Made by a program: the position numbers and the translations under genes. From NCBI GenBank assembly GCA_937967405.1, contig CALCJV010000004.1:1-56499 (forward strand): DNA of 56,499 bases, written 5' to 3'. Shown here piece by piece: positions 1 to 6,496 of this stretch; within the stretch, counting starts at the first letter, position 1, and each line of letters opens with the position of its first letter. Under the pieces are notes generated by a model, which saw nothing but the letters and a program-made list of their open reading frames with translations, had not been told where the DNA came from and ran no database searches. The stretch comes from an uncultured Chloroflexales bacterium. Lineage in GTDB: Bacteria; Chloroflexota; Chloroflexia; Chloroflexales; Chloroflexaceae.

Positions 1-234
1 GCGCCGCACCCACGGCACATCCCACGAGCGGCGGATGGTGACACCGGGCACGTCGTCGCCGTTGTGGTAGGTGGCGAGGGTGATCTGATGGCCCCGTTCT
101 TGCAGCACCAGAATCTCTTCTAAGATGCGGACGTGGCAGCCATAATCAGAAAAAAAGCTGGTTGGGGCAATCATCAATATGGTGTGCGGCACGGCACGAA
201 CTCCAATTCGGTGTAGTTGCGTCACCTGCGCCAT
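1..234 (-). CDS. Glycosyltransferase family 4 protein, N-terminal fragment
   Basis: The reverse strand reads open from the window edge to an ATG at 234 (78 codons, C-terminus missing). The visible part runs from a hydrophobic first strand (HTILMIAPTSFF) into SDYGCHVRILEEILVLQERGH and then HQITLATYHNG. This is the usual start of GT4/GT-B glycosyltransferases: a beta strand, a glycine-containing loop, a helix in which the enzyme scans the acceptor, and a second strand. The protein probably transfers a sugar from a nucleotide or lipid donor at the cytoplasmic membrane; donor and acceptor cannot be told from this fragment. The true start may be a later GTG or ATG, because the first 15 or so residues do not look like part of the fold. 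Confidence 0.7.
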   Translation of the reverse strand, partial: MAQVTQLHRIGVRAVPHTILMIAPTSFFSDYGCHVRILEEILVLQERGHQITLATYHNGDDVPGVTIRRSWDVPWVRR

Positions 235-365
235 TGTACCGCAGGCGCAGGGACGGTGCAAGCCTCCTGACACCTGTTGCCGATTTCCTGCGTGCTGCTA
301 CCTACTACCACACGAATAGGAAGTCCCCTGTATAAGGCTACCGCACCGCATTCTGTTTTTGGATC

Positions 366-393
366 TTCTGAAAAACAATCTGTATGTTATACT
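366..393 (+). promoter_or_regulatory. Extended -10 promoter for the restriction-modification genes
   Basis: TATACT at 388-393 is preceded by TGT (385-387), giving an extended -10. A weak -35 (TTCTGA, 366-371) lies 16 bp upstream. Transcription would start near 400, about 30 nt before the endonuclease gene. Sequence inference only. Confidence 0.45.
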
Positions 394-432
394 GAAACGG
401 ATTTGTTCTAACAGCGAAGAGGAAACGAAGGT

Positions 433-1512
433 ATGGCATCGCAAGCAGGGCTATTCGGCATAACCAATTCCAATCGTAACTTTACGCTACCTGAACACTG
501 GGGCAAGAATAAGTTTAACAGTTCTTTCCCTATTGCGCTTGCCTGTTACATGTTTCAACAGTCATTGCAGCCGGTTTACCTGCACGTAAACTCAGTGAAC
601 TTAGTCTCTCAAGGGTATATAAGTGTGCAAGATGTTTTCGGAATGGAACCTCTGCAACCATCTATTCACTTCAGTTTTGAACAATCCTTTGCACCCTATC
701 ATCCATTTGTGATTGAGACCACGCCACGAGTTGATGTCGTAATTCAAAATCTTAGCACACCAATGCGGGATAGTATTCGTGCATTAGAAATCAAACTGAC
801 TGCACTGCCTGACAATACAACGTGTGAGCTTAGTGAAGAGTGGTATGGAAGTGAACTTGTTGTACGTCCAGACACCATTGTGTACGTATGTTTAAGTATT
901 GCCAATTGGTATAGCACAGATAAAGATCAAGCTGTGCTGCATCAACACCTTGCACCAACATGCGAGCAGATTTCAGATTGGACTGATATTGCTCTCGTCA
1001 AGACGCATCTGCCGAATTTGCTCCAAAGTGTGCGTGCACTAGTTGAAACGCATCATCATGTACAAATACCATTGCTTGTGCAACCAGTCTGGAAAACACA
1101 AGGCAAATCAAGTATATTGGCAGATAACTGCTTTGATATATTTGTATGGAGCAACCTTGCCATTGCACAGCTTATGGTGGAAGAAGCAGAGAGCGATAAG
1201 CGGCCCGATACGTTCAAGCGGATCGGGCGATCTGTTGTATGGTTAATCAAGATGTTGTGGGACTTTGCCAACAGTGGGAAGATTAACCATAGAGCTATTC
1301 TTGACCATTTGAGCTATGACACCAAAAACGATAAGGCATTCGCTATTAGCGGGCGACGTACTCACCGCTATATGACTTGCCAAGAGTTGACCCATCCACG
1401 CATTCACAAAACTGCGGTTCGTCACATCATTTTGGGCAATGGGCAGCGATTTCTCAGCCCAGAGCGACGGCTCGACGCAATTCTCGTTAATTCTCCTGAT
1501 CTGTTTGTGTAA
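433..1512 (+). CDS. Type II restriction endonuclease, HindVP/HgiDI-like
   Basis: This 359-residue protein lies directly upstream of a C5-cytosine methyltransferase in the same direction (9 nt apart), the typical arrangement of a type II restriction-modification pair. The N-terminal stretch (LFGITNSNRNF, WGKNKFNSSFP) resembles my recollection of the HindVP/HgiDI endonuclease family, which cleaves GRCGYC. Around residues 99-130, RVDVVI followed by ALEIKLTALPD fits a PD-(D/E)xK nuclease core: an Asp, then E-x-K some 20 residues later. It should cut unmodified DNA at the site protected by the partner enzyme. Codon use is visibly richer in A+T than in the flanking genes, a sign of acquisition by transfer. 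The site specificity is family-based inference; the nuclease role is well supported by context and motif. Confidence 0.78.
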   Translation: MASQAGLFGITNSNRNFTLPEHWGKNKFNSSFPIALACYMFQQSLQPVYLHVNSVNLVSQGYISVQDVFGMEPLQPSIHFSFEQSFAPYHPFVIETTPRVDVVIQNLSTPMRDSIRALEIKLTALPDNTTCELSEEWYGSELVVRPDTIVYVCLSIANWYSTDKDQAVLHQHLAPTCEQISDWTDIALVKTHLPNLLQSVRALVETHHHVQIPLLVQPVWKTQGKSSILADNCFDIFVWSNLAIAQLMVEEAESDKRPDTFKRIGRSVVWLIKMLWDFANSGKINHRAILDHLSYDTKNDKAFAISGRRTHRYMTCQELTHPRIHKTAVRHIILGNGQRFLSPERRLDAILVNSPDLFV

Positions 1513-1521
1513 GGTGTGATG

Positions 1522-2466
1522 ATGCGTGTTATTGACCTGTTTGCGGGATGTGGCGGATTGTCATTGGGCTTTGTGCAAGCCGGATATACGCTGTGTGCAG
1601 CGTTTGAGAATTGGCCTGCGGCCCTAAACGTTTATCAACAGAACTTTGCCCACCCAGCAATTGCTTGTGATTTACGGCACTGGAAAGCCTATACTGCCAT
1701 ATTGCAGGATATTGCTCCTGACATGATTATCGGTGGACCACCGTGCCAAGATTTCTCATCGGCTGGAAAGCGAGATGAACAACAAGGACGTTCGCATCTC
1801 ACCATAACATTCGCCGAAATCGTTGTCTATCTTAGTCCTAAATGGTTTGTTATGGAAAATGTTGCACGCACAATAACGAGCCAAACGTGGCATCACGCTC
1901 GTACATCGCTACGTCATGCTGGTTATGGTTTGACTGAGATAGTTCTTGATGCAAGCCTTTGCGGTGTACCTCAGTATCGCAAGCGACTATTTGTCATCGG
2001 GCACTATGGCGGTGCAGATAATGAGTTGCTTGCACTGCTCCAGCAGAGACTGGCACAAAAACCGCTAACTCTCCGTGATTACTTTGGAACACGTTTAGGT
2101 ATCGAACATTATTATCGGCATCCGCGAAGCTATCAACGCCGAGCGATCTTTAGTATTGATGAACCAAGCCCAACTATTCGGGGGGTCAATCGCCCGATCC
2201 CTCCTAATTACACGAATCATCCGGGCGATACCGCCCCCATTTCACCAGACATACGCCCGCTTACCACTATAGAGCGCAGCCTGATCCAGACATTCCCTCC
2301 CGACTTTATCTTCACCGGAACGAAATCCGATTTAGAGCAAATGATCGGCAATGCTGTTCCTGTCCAGCAAGCATACTATGTTGCTGATGCAATTATGCAG
2401 TTTACACATCCACAGCCGATCCACTCAGTGCATACATTCTCTGGTGAGCAGTTAATCCTGCTTTAA
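1522..2466 (+). CDS. DNA (cytosine-5-)-methyltransferase of a type II R-M system
   Basis: All landmark motifs of a C5-cytosine methyltransferase are present. Motif I is VIDLFAGCGGLSLGF at the extreme N-terminus (SAM binding). Motif IV is GGPPCQDFS with the catalytic Cys near residue 76. Motif VI is MENV and motif VIII is PQYRKRLFVIG. The C-terminal motifs IX/X include the GNAVP signature (MIGNAVPVQQA). At about 314 residues it is a compact single-specificity enzyme. It would methylate a cytosine in the site cut by the upstream nuclease, probably GRCGYC if the HgiDI assignment is right. GTG (1516) and ATG (1519) are alternative starts; ATG 1522 was chosen because AAGG at 1511-1514 sits 7 nt upstream. 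The gene is A+T-rich like its partner. Confidence 0.92.
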   Translation: MRVIDLFAGCGGLSLGFVQAGYTLCAAFENWPAALNVYQQNFAHPAIACDLRHWKAYTAILQDIAPDMIIGGPPCQDFSSAGKRDEQQGRSHLTITFAEIVVYLSPKWFVMENVARTITSQTWHHARTSLRHAGYGLTEIVLDASLCGVPQYRKRLFVIGHYGGADNELLALLQQRLAQKPLTLRDYFGTRLGIEHYYRHPRSYQRRAIFSIDEPSPTIRGVNRPIPPNYTNHPGDTAPISPDIRPLTTIERSLIQTFPPDFIFTGTKSDLEQMIGNAVPVQQAYYVADAIMQFTHPQPIHSVHTFSGEQLILL

Positions 2467-2562
2467 CACGTTGCTACGACAAATCCAGCCGTCGCTATGC
2501 AGAACAGATCAATGCAAATACTTGACGTGTTCCCCTCGATCCGCCCCACCCCCCCGCCCAAC

Positions 2563-2590
2563 TTGCACCGTCGCCTATGTTGTGCATAAT
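2563..2590 (+). promoter_or_regulatory. Sigma-70-like promoter upstream of hypothetical gene
   Basis: TTGCAC (2563-2568), a 16-bp spacer and CATAAT (2585-2590) lie about 75 bp before the start of the next gene. The preceding stretch (2467-2562) is C-rich and shows nothing else. Confidence 0.45.
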
Positions 2591-2663
2591 ATGATCTGTA
2601 TGGAACTGTGTGACGCAAGCAATACCCACACTCATAGGTAATCACAGAAAGGTCATGCGACAA

Positions 2664-3119
2664 ATGGCAAACTTTACCGAAGCAGACATGGCGGCAGTCG
2701 TTGAGTCATTTTACACAGCGACAACAGCGATGATGGCAGCAGAGCAGGGCGGTACGCGGCGCGAGTTTCCGGTGATGGTAGCAGCAATGAATGAACTGGG
2801 TTCGCAGTATCCCGATAGTGCGATTGTACAGGCGTTGCTGGCAAGCAACCCCAGCAGCCGCCAAGCACAGGTCGAGAGTGCGCTAACGGGCAGCACTGGC
2901 GCATTGCAAGATGCGGCACTGGCGGCAGTGAAGCATGCCGCACAGGTGATTGCTAGCCTCGCGCCCGATGAGCTGGCGACATATCAAGATGCGGTGCTCC
3001 ATGTGTTGGACAAGGTGGCTGATGCCGCCGGCGAATTGGGCTACTTTGGCTCAGAAGGAGCCGGGGTGAGCGAAGGTGAAGCCAAGTTCCTCGATCTGAT
3101 TAAGGCGGCGATGCAGTAG
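2664..3119 (+). CDS. Hypothetical alpha-helical protein
   Basis: I do not recognise this protein of about 151 residues. It is rich in Ala, Glu and Gln and predicted to be almost wholly helical, with no signal peptide, membrane segment or cysteine. Typical stretches are MANFTEADMAAVVESFYTAT and ALAAVKHAAQVIASLAPDE. Start codons at 2610, 2655 and 2664 are in frame. ATG 2664 was chosen because AGAAAGG (2646-2652) is 11 nt upstream, whereas it is only 2 nt from ATG 2655. It stands alone, with its own promoter and a hairpin terminator just downstream, and its base composition matches the chromosome rather than the preceding R-M genes. Function unknown. Confidence 0.6.
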   Translation: MANFTEADMAAVVESFYTATTAMMAAEQGGTRREFPVMVAAMNELGSQYPDSAIVQALLASNPSSRQAQVESALTGSTGALQDAALAAVKHAAQVIASLAPDELATYQDAVLHVLDKVADAAGELGYFGSEGAGVSEGEAKFLDLIKAAMQ

Positions 3120-3143
3120 GCATTGTTTTCTATGCACAGCAAA

Positions 3144-3174
3144 GGGCGGGGCTGTCGCCCCGCTCGCACGTTTT
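3144..3174 (+). terminator. Intrinsic terminator
   Basis: A GC-rich hairpin (GGGCGGGGC, TGTC loop, GCCCCGCTC; 3144-3165, one G-T pair) is followed by TTTT at 3171-3174. It lies 25 bp past the stop of the hypothetical gene and, because it is symmetrical, may also serve the convergent fabI. Confidence 0.6.
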
Positions 3175-3187
3175 ACGCTCCACGTTT

Positions 3188-3216
3188 AGACCATGTTCAG
3201 ACCATGTTCAGACCAT
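3188..3216. repeat. Three direct repeats in 11-bp phase
   Basis: AGACCAT occurs at 3188-3194, 3199-3205 and 3210-3216. The first two copies extend to AGACCATGTTC. The array lies between the convergent ends of the hypothetical gene and fabI, where a promoter is not expected. Confidence 0.6.
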
Positions 3217-3226
3217 CCTAGCCTCA

Positions 3227-4003
3227 CTAGGCAATAATGTTGTAGCCGTGATCCACAAAGATCGTTTCGCCCGTGATTGCATGGGCAAGATCGCTGGCAA
3301 GGAAGGCTGCCAGTGGGCCAACATCCTCAATCGTAATCAGGCTGCGCTGGGGAGCCTTCTGCGCGGCTTCGTCGAGCAGCTTGTCGAAATCATCAATGCC
3401 GGAGGCCGCCCGTGTCTTCACTGGTCCGGGCGAGATCGCATTGACGCGGATACCATGTATGCCGACCTCAGAGGCAACCTCGCGGGTCAGGGCTTCGAGG
3501 CAGGCTTTGACTGGCCCCATCATATTGTAGGTGTCAATCACGCGCGTTGAGCCGTAATAGGTCAGCGTCATCATGCTGCCGCCGCGTTCTTTCATCAGCG
3601 GCTCGGCAAGGCGGGCCATACGGACAAATGAGTGTGCGGATACGTCAATCGCCATCTTGAACCCCTCCACAGACGTGTCAATCACACGCCCGTGCAGGTC
3701 TTCACGTGGCGCAAAAGCAATCGAGTGCAGCAGTATATCCAGCCGACCCCACTCTTGCGTGATACGCTCAAACACCGCTTCGAGTTCACCTTCCTTGAGC
3801 ACATCCAGCGGCATAAAGATCGGAGCTTCGAGTTCTTCCGCAATCGGCCGCACAAACCGCTCGGCTTTCTCATTCAGGTACGTGATCGCCAATTCCGCGC
3901 CCGCCTGCCGAAAGGCTTTGGCACACGCATAGGCGATGCTGCTTTCGTTGGCAATCCCAACAACAAGGGCTTTCTTGCCATGAAGATCAATTGCAAGCGT
4001 CAT
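3227..4003 (-). CDS. fabI: Enoyl-[acyl-carrier-protein] reductase (NADH), FabI-type
   Basis: A short-chain dehydrogenase/reductase of 258 residues with the FabI hallmarks. The nucleotide-binding loop is GIANESSIA (16-24). HSIAFAPRE (93-101) corresponds to the FabI SIGFAP region. The catalytic pair is Tyr159 and Lys166 in TYNMMGPVK, with the FabI spacing. FabI reduces trans-2-enoyl-ACP in the last step of each fatty-acid elongation cycle. Here it is the last gene of a DUF3141-pta-ackA-fabI cluster, so this copy may serve that module rather than general lipid synthesis. AAAGGAG stands about 8 nt before the ATG. A hairpin at 4078-4108 separates it from ackA, so its level could be set partly apart. 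Confidence 0.88.
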   Translation of the reverse strand: MTLAIDLHGKKALVVGIANESSIAYACAKAFRQAGAELAITYLNEKAERFVRPIAEELEAPIFMPLDVLKEGELEAVFERITQEWGRLDILLHSIAFAPREDLHGRVIDTSVEGFKMAIDVSAHSFVRMARLAEPLMKERGGSMMTLTYYGSTRVIDTYNMMGPVKACLEALTREVASEVGIHGIRVNAISPGPVKTRAASGIDDFDKLLDEAAQKAPQRSLITIEDVGPLAAFLASDLAHAITGETIFVDHGYNIIA

Positions 4004-4077
4004 GAGACATTGCTCCTTTAGCTATCTGGTTATCTATCCACCGATGTACGCTCAGCATCAACCGCATTACACTAGCA

Positions 4078-4108
4078 GGTGGGGCAAACCTACGCCGCCT
4101 GCCCCACC
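4078..4108 (-). terminator. Intercistronic hairpin between ackA and fabI
   Basis: GGTGGGGCA (4078-4086) and TGCCCCACC (4100-4108) form a perfect 9-bp stem with a 13-nt loop. No T-run follows on the minus strand. It may be a partial terminator or an RNA-stability element between the two cistrons. Confidence 0.4.
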
Positions 4109-4120
4109 CGTGATGCAAGG

Positions 4121-5383
4121 CTACGGGCGCAGCAAGCGCAGCGTATCCAACGCAATCATCTTCTCCTCGTCCGTCGGAATGACATACACCGCCACCTTGC
4201 TGCTATCGGTGGAGATGCGTTGGGCGCGTTGGCTGTTTGCCGCTTCGTCCAATTCAATACCGAGCCACGCCGCAGCGCGGCACACGCGGGCGCGGATCAT
4301 CGCCGAGTTCTCACCAATACCTGCGGTGAAGACCAGCGCGTCAATCCCGCCAATCGCTGCCGCTAGTGCGCCCAGTTCGCGGGTGATGCGATAGACGAAG
4401 TAGTCAATCGCTTGCGCCGCACGCGGGTCGGGATTGTTTTCCAGATCGCGCATATCGTTGCTGATCCCAGAGAGGCCGAGTAACCCCGAACGGCGGTAGA
4501 GCACATCCTCGATCTGTTTAGCATCCATGCCCTTTTCTTGGAGCATATACAGCACCGCTCCCGGATCAAGATTGCCACAGCGAGTGCCCATCGGCAAGCC
4601 ATCAAGGGCAGTGAAGCCCATCGTGCTATCCATGCTCTGCCCCCCCTTAAGCGCACACATACTCGCACCGCTGCCCAAGTGCGCGACAACAACGCGCCCA
4701 TCGGCTAGCTCTGGGGCAACAGTCGGGAGCGTGTGGGCAATATAGGCATAGGATAGCCCGTGAAACCCATAGCGGCGCACGCCCTCTTCGTACAGCTCGT
4801 AAGGCAAGGCAAACTGATCGGCCACCAGTGGGTGGTTGCGATGGAAGGCCGTATCGAAACAAGCCACCTGCGGCAGGTCGGGGCGCATAGCCAGCATCGC
4901 CCGAATGCCGGCCAGACAGTTCGGCTGGTGCAACGGAGCCAGCACGGTGTAGCTTTCGAGCTGCTGGAGCACCGCATCGTTCACGATGGTTGGGGCAGCA
5001 TACTCAGTGCCGCCATGCACCACGCGATGACCTACGCCGATCAGGGTAGTGTCGCCCAAGTTGTCATCGAGCCAGCGCATCAGCTTTTCCAGCGCAACTT
5101 GATGCCCTGAACCGCGCTCGCCTGCATCCCACGTCTCTTCATACACAAGTTCGTTATCGCGGTCTTTCGCCCTAAACTTAGGCGCAGTGCCGATCCCCTC
5201 AACTTGCCCGCCATACTCCTTGTCAATGCCGATACTGGGCTGGAGAAACAGGTCAAAGCTGATCGTATCAGGCTGGATGCGACCATCGTAGTGCAGGCTG
5301 ACGTCACCCGCTTCGACATCAAACAGGGTGAACTTGATGCTGGATGAACCAGCATTGATCACGAGAATCGACTCGCTCGCCAT
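4121..5383 (-). CDS. ackA: Acetate kinase
   Basis: This 420-residue protein carries the acetokinase family signatures: VINAGSSSIKF (residues 8-18), GHRVVHGG, the phosphate-loop region DTAFH, RRYGFHGLS, HLGSGAS and TAGIGENS. It interconverts acetate plus ATP and acetyl phosphate, and with the upstream phosphotransacetylase links acetyl-CoA to ATP production. The start at 5383 is fixed by GGAGG about 7 nt upstream; an in-frame extension to 5443 has no homology. Its ATG overlaps the TGA of the preceding gene by one base (TGATG), so translation is probably coupled. A butyrate-type kinase is less likely given the motif set. Confidence 0.93.
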   Translation of the reverse strand: MASESILVINAGSSSIKFTLFDVEAGDVSLHYDGRIQPDTISFDLFLQPSIGIDKEYGGQVEGIGTAPKFRAKDRDNELVYEETWDAGERGSGHQVALEKLMRWLDDNLGDTTLIGVGHRVVHGGTEYAAPTIVNDAVLQQLESYTVLAPLHQPNCLAGIRAMLAMRPDLPQVACFDTAFHRNHPLVADQFALPYELYEEGVRRYGFHGLSYAYIAHTLPTVAPELADGRVVVAHLGSGASMCALKGGQSMDSTMGFTALDGLPMGTRCGNLDPGAVLYMLQEKGMDAKQIEDVLYRRSGLLGLSGISNDMRDLENNPDPRAAQAIDYFVYRITRELGALAAAIGGIDALVFTAGIGENSAMIRARVCRAAAWLGIELDEAANSQRAQRISTDSSKVAVYVIPTDEEKMIALDTLRLLRP

Positions 5384-6375
5384 CAATGCACCTCCACTTT
5401 CGCGGTACGATGATGGTGGGCCTTCAGCACCGCCACCGCACACGAAGCCATGCGCGTGCGGACTCCATCGGCACGGCTGGTGAGGATTACGGGGGCGCGT
5501 GCGCCCAGCACAATCCCCGCTGCATCCGCTTGGGCAAGGTAGATCAGCTGCTTCACCAGCATGTTGCCCGACTCAAGATCAGGCGCAATCAGGATGTCGG
5601 CATCGCCCGCCACCGGTGAGTCAATCTTCTTGGTATCAGCAGCGGTGCGGCTGATCGCATTATCGAAGGCGAGCGGGCCATCAATAATGCCGCCCGTAAT
5701 CTGCTTCCGATCCATCATTTTGCAGAGAGCCGCCGCATCAAGCGTCGCCTGCATATCCGGGTTGACCATCTCGACGGCAGCCAACACCGCAACTTTCGGC
5801 AGGTCAATGCCCATTGCGTGGGCTAGCTCAATCGCATTCTGGACAATATCGCGCTTGGTCTTCAGATCGGGGGCAATGTTGATCGCCCCGTCGGAGATAA
5901 TCAAGGGGCGGTTGTAGGTGGGCACGTCCATCACGAAAGCGTGGCTGATGCGGCGACCGGGTAAGCGCAAGCCCTTCTCGCCACTAACGACCGCACTGAT
6001 CAGGATGTCGGTGTGCAGGCTGCCCTTCATCACCGCTTCAACCGTACCAGTGCGGACTAGCTCCACCGCCCGCGCTGCGGATTCAGTCGCCGACTCCACA
6101 TCCTCGATCTGCACGCCCGTGAGGTCTAGCCCGTGCTGCTCGGCAAGCTCGCGGATGGTCTTTTCGGGGCCAATCAGGATCGGCACAATCAGGTTCTCTT
6201 TGGCGGCATCAAGGGGCCCTTCCAGTGCGGTTGCTTCACACGGATAGGCAACTGCCGTGACAATCGGGTCAAGGCCTTTGGTCTTGTTCATCAGCTCACC
6301 GTACCCATCAAAGGTATCAATGATCTGAACAACACGTGCTTCGCCATTCGTTTGGGGTGTTAGTTCACTGCTCAC
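5383..6375 (-). CDS. pta: Phosphate acetyl/butyryltransferase family protein
   Basis: A 330-residue single-domain member of the PTA/PTB family. It includes PILIGPEKTI, the central substrate-binding part (VMKGSLHTDIL, ISDGAINIAPDL), GGIIDGPLAFDNAIS, and the C-terminal DILIAPDLESGNMLVKQL. It transfers an acyl group between CoA and phosphate; pairing with ackA favours acetyl. It lacks the N-terminal MaoC or DRTGG domains seen in longer relatives. The start is GTG at 6375, chosen because AGGAGGAG lies 6 nt upstream; the open frame extends to 6600 but that part overlaps the upstream gene and is not family-like. A 121-nt gap with a hairpin precedes it. Confidence 0.87.
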   Translation of the reverse strand: MSSELTPQTNGEARVVQIIDTFDGYGELMNKTKGLDPIVTAVAYPCEATALEGPLDAAKENLIVPILIGPEKTIRELAEQHGLDLTGVQIEDVESATESAARAVELVRTGTVEAVMKGSLHTDILISAVVSGEKGLRLPGRRISHAFVMDVPTYNRPLIISDGAINIAPDLKTKRDIVQNAIELAHAMGIDLPKVAVLAAVEMVNPDMQATLDAAALCKMMDRKQITGGIIDGPLAFDNAISRTAADTKKIDSPVAGDADILIAPDLESGNMLVKQLIYLAQADAAGIVLGARAPVILTSRADGVRTRMASCAVAVLKAHHHRTAKVEVH

Positions 6376-6452
6376 CGGGTCTCCTCCTGTTCGGATAGGT
6401 TCAGCTTGGGTCAGGGTTTCCGTTGATTCGTACCTGTCAGTTAGAAGCCGGG

Positions 6453-6482
6453 GCGGGCGGCTCCCCCATTGCAACCGCCCGC
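6453..6482 (-). terminator. Intercistronic hairpin after the DUF3141 gene
   Basis: GCGGGCGG (6453-6460) and CCGCCCGC (6475-6482) form an 8-bp stem with a 14-nt loop, 15 bp after the DUF3141 stop. It lacks a T-run and may act as a partial terminator or 3' stabiliser. Confidence 0.4.
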
Positions 6483-6496
6483 GATCAATCAGGACA

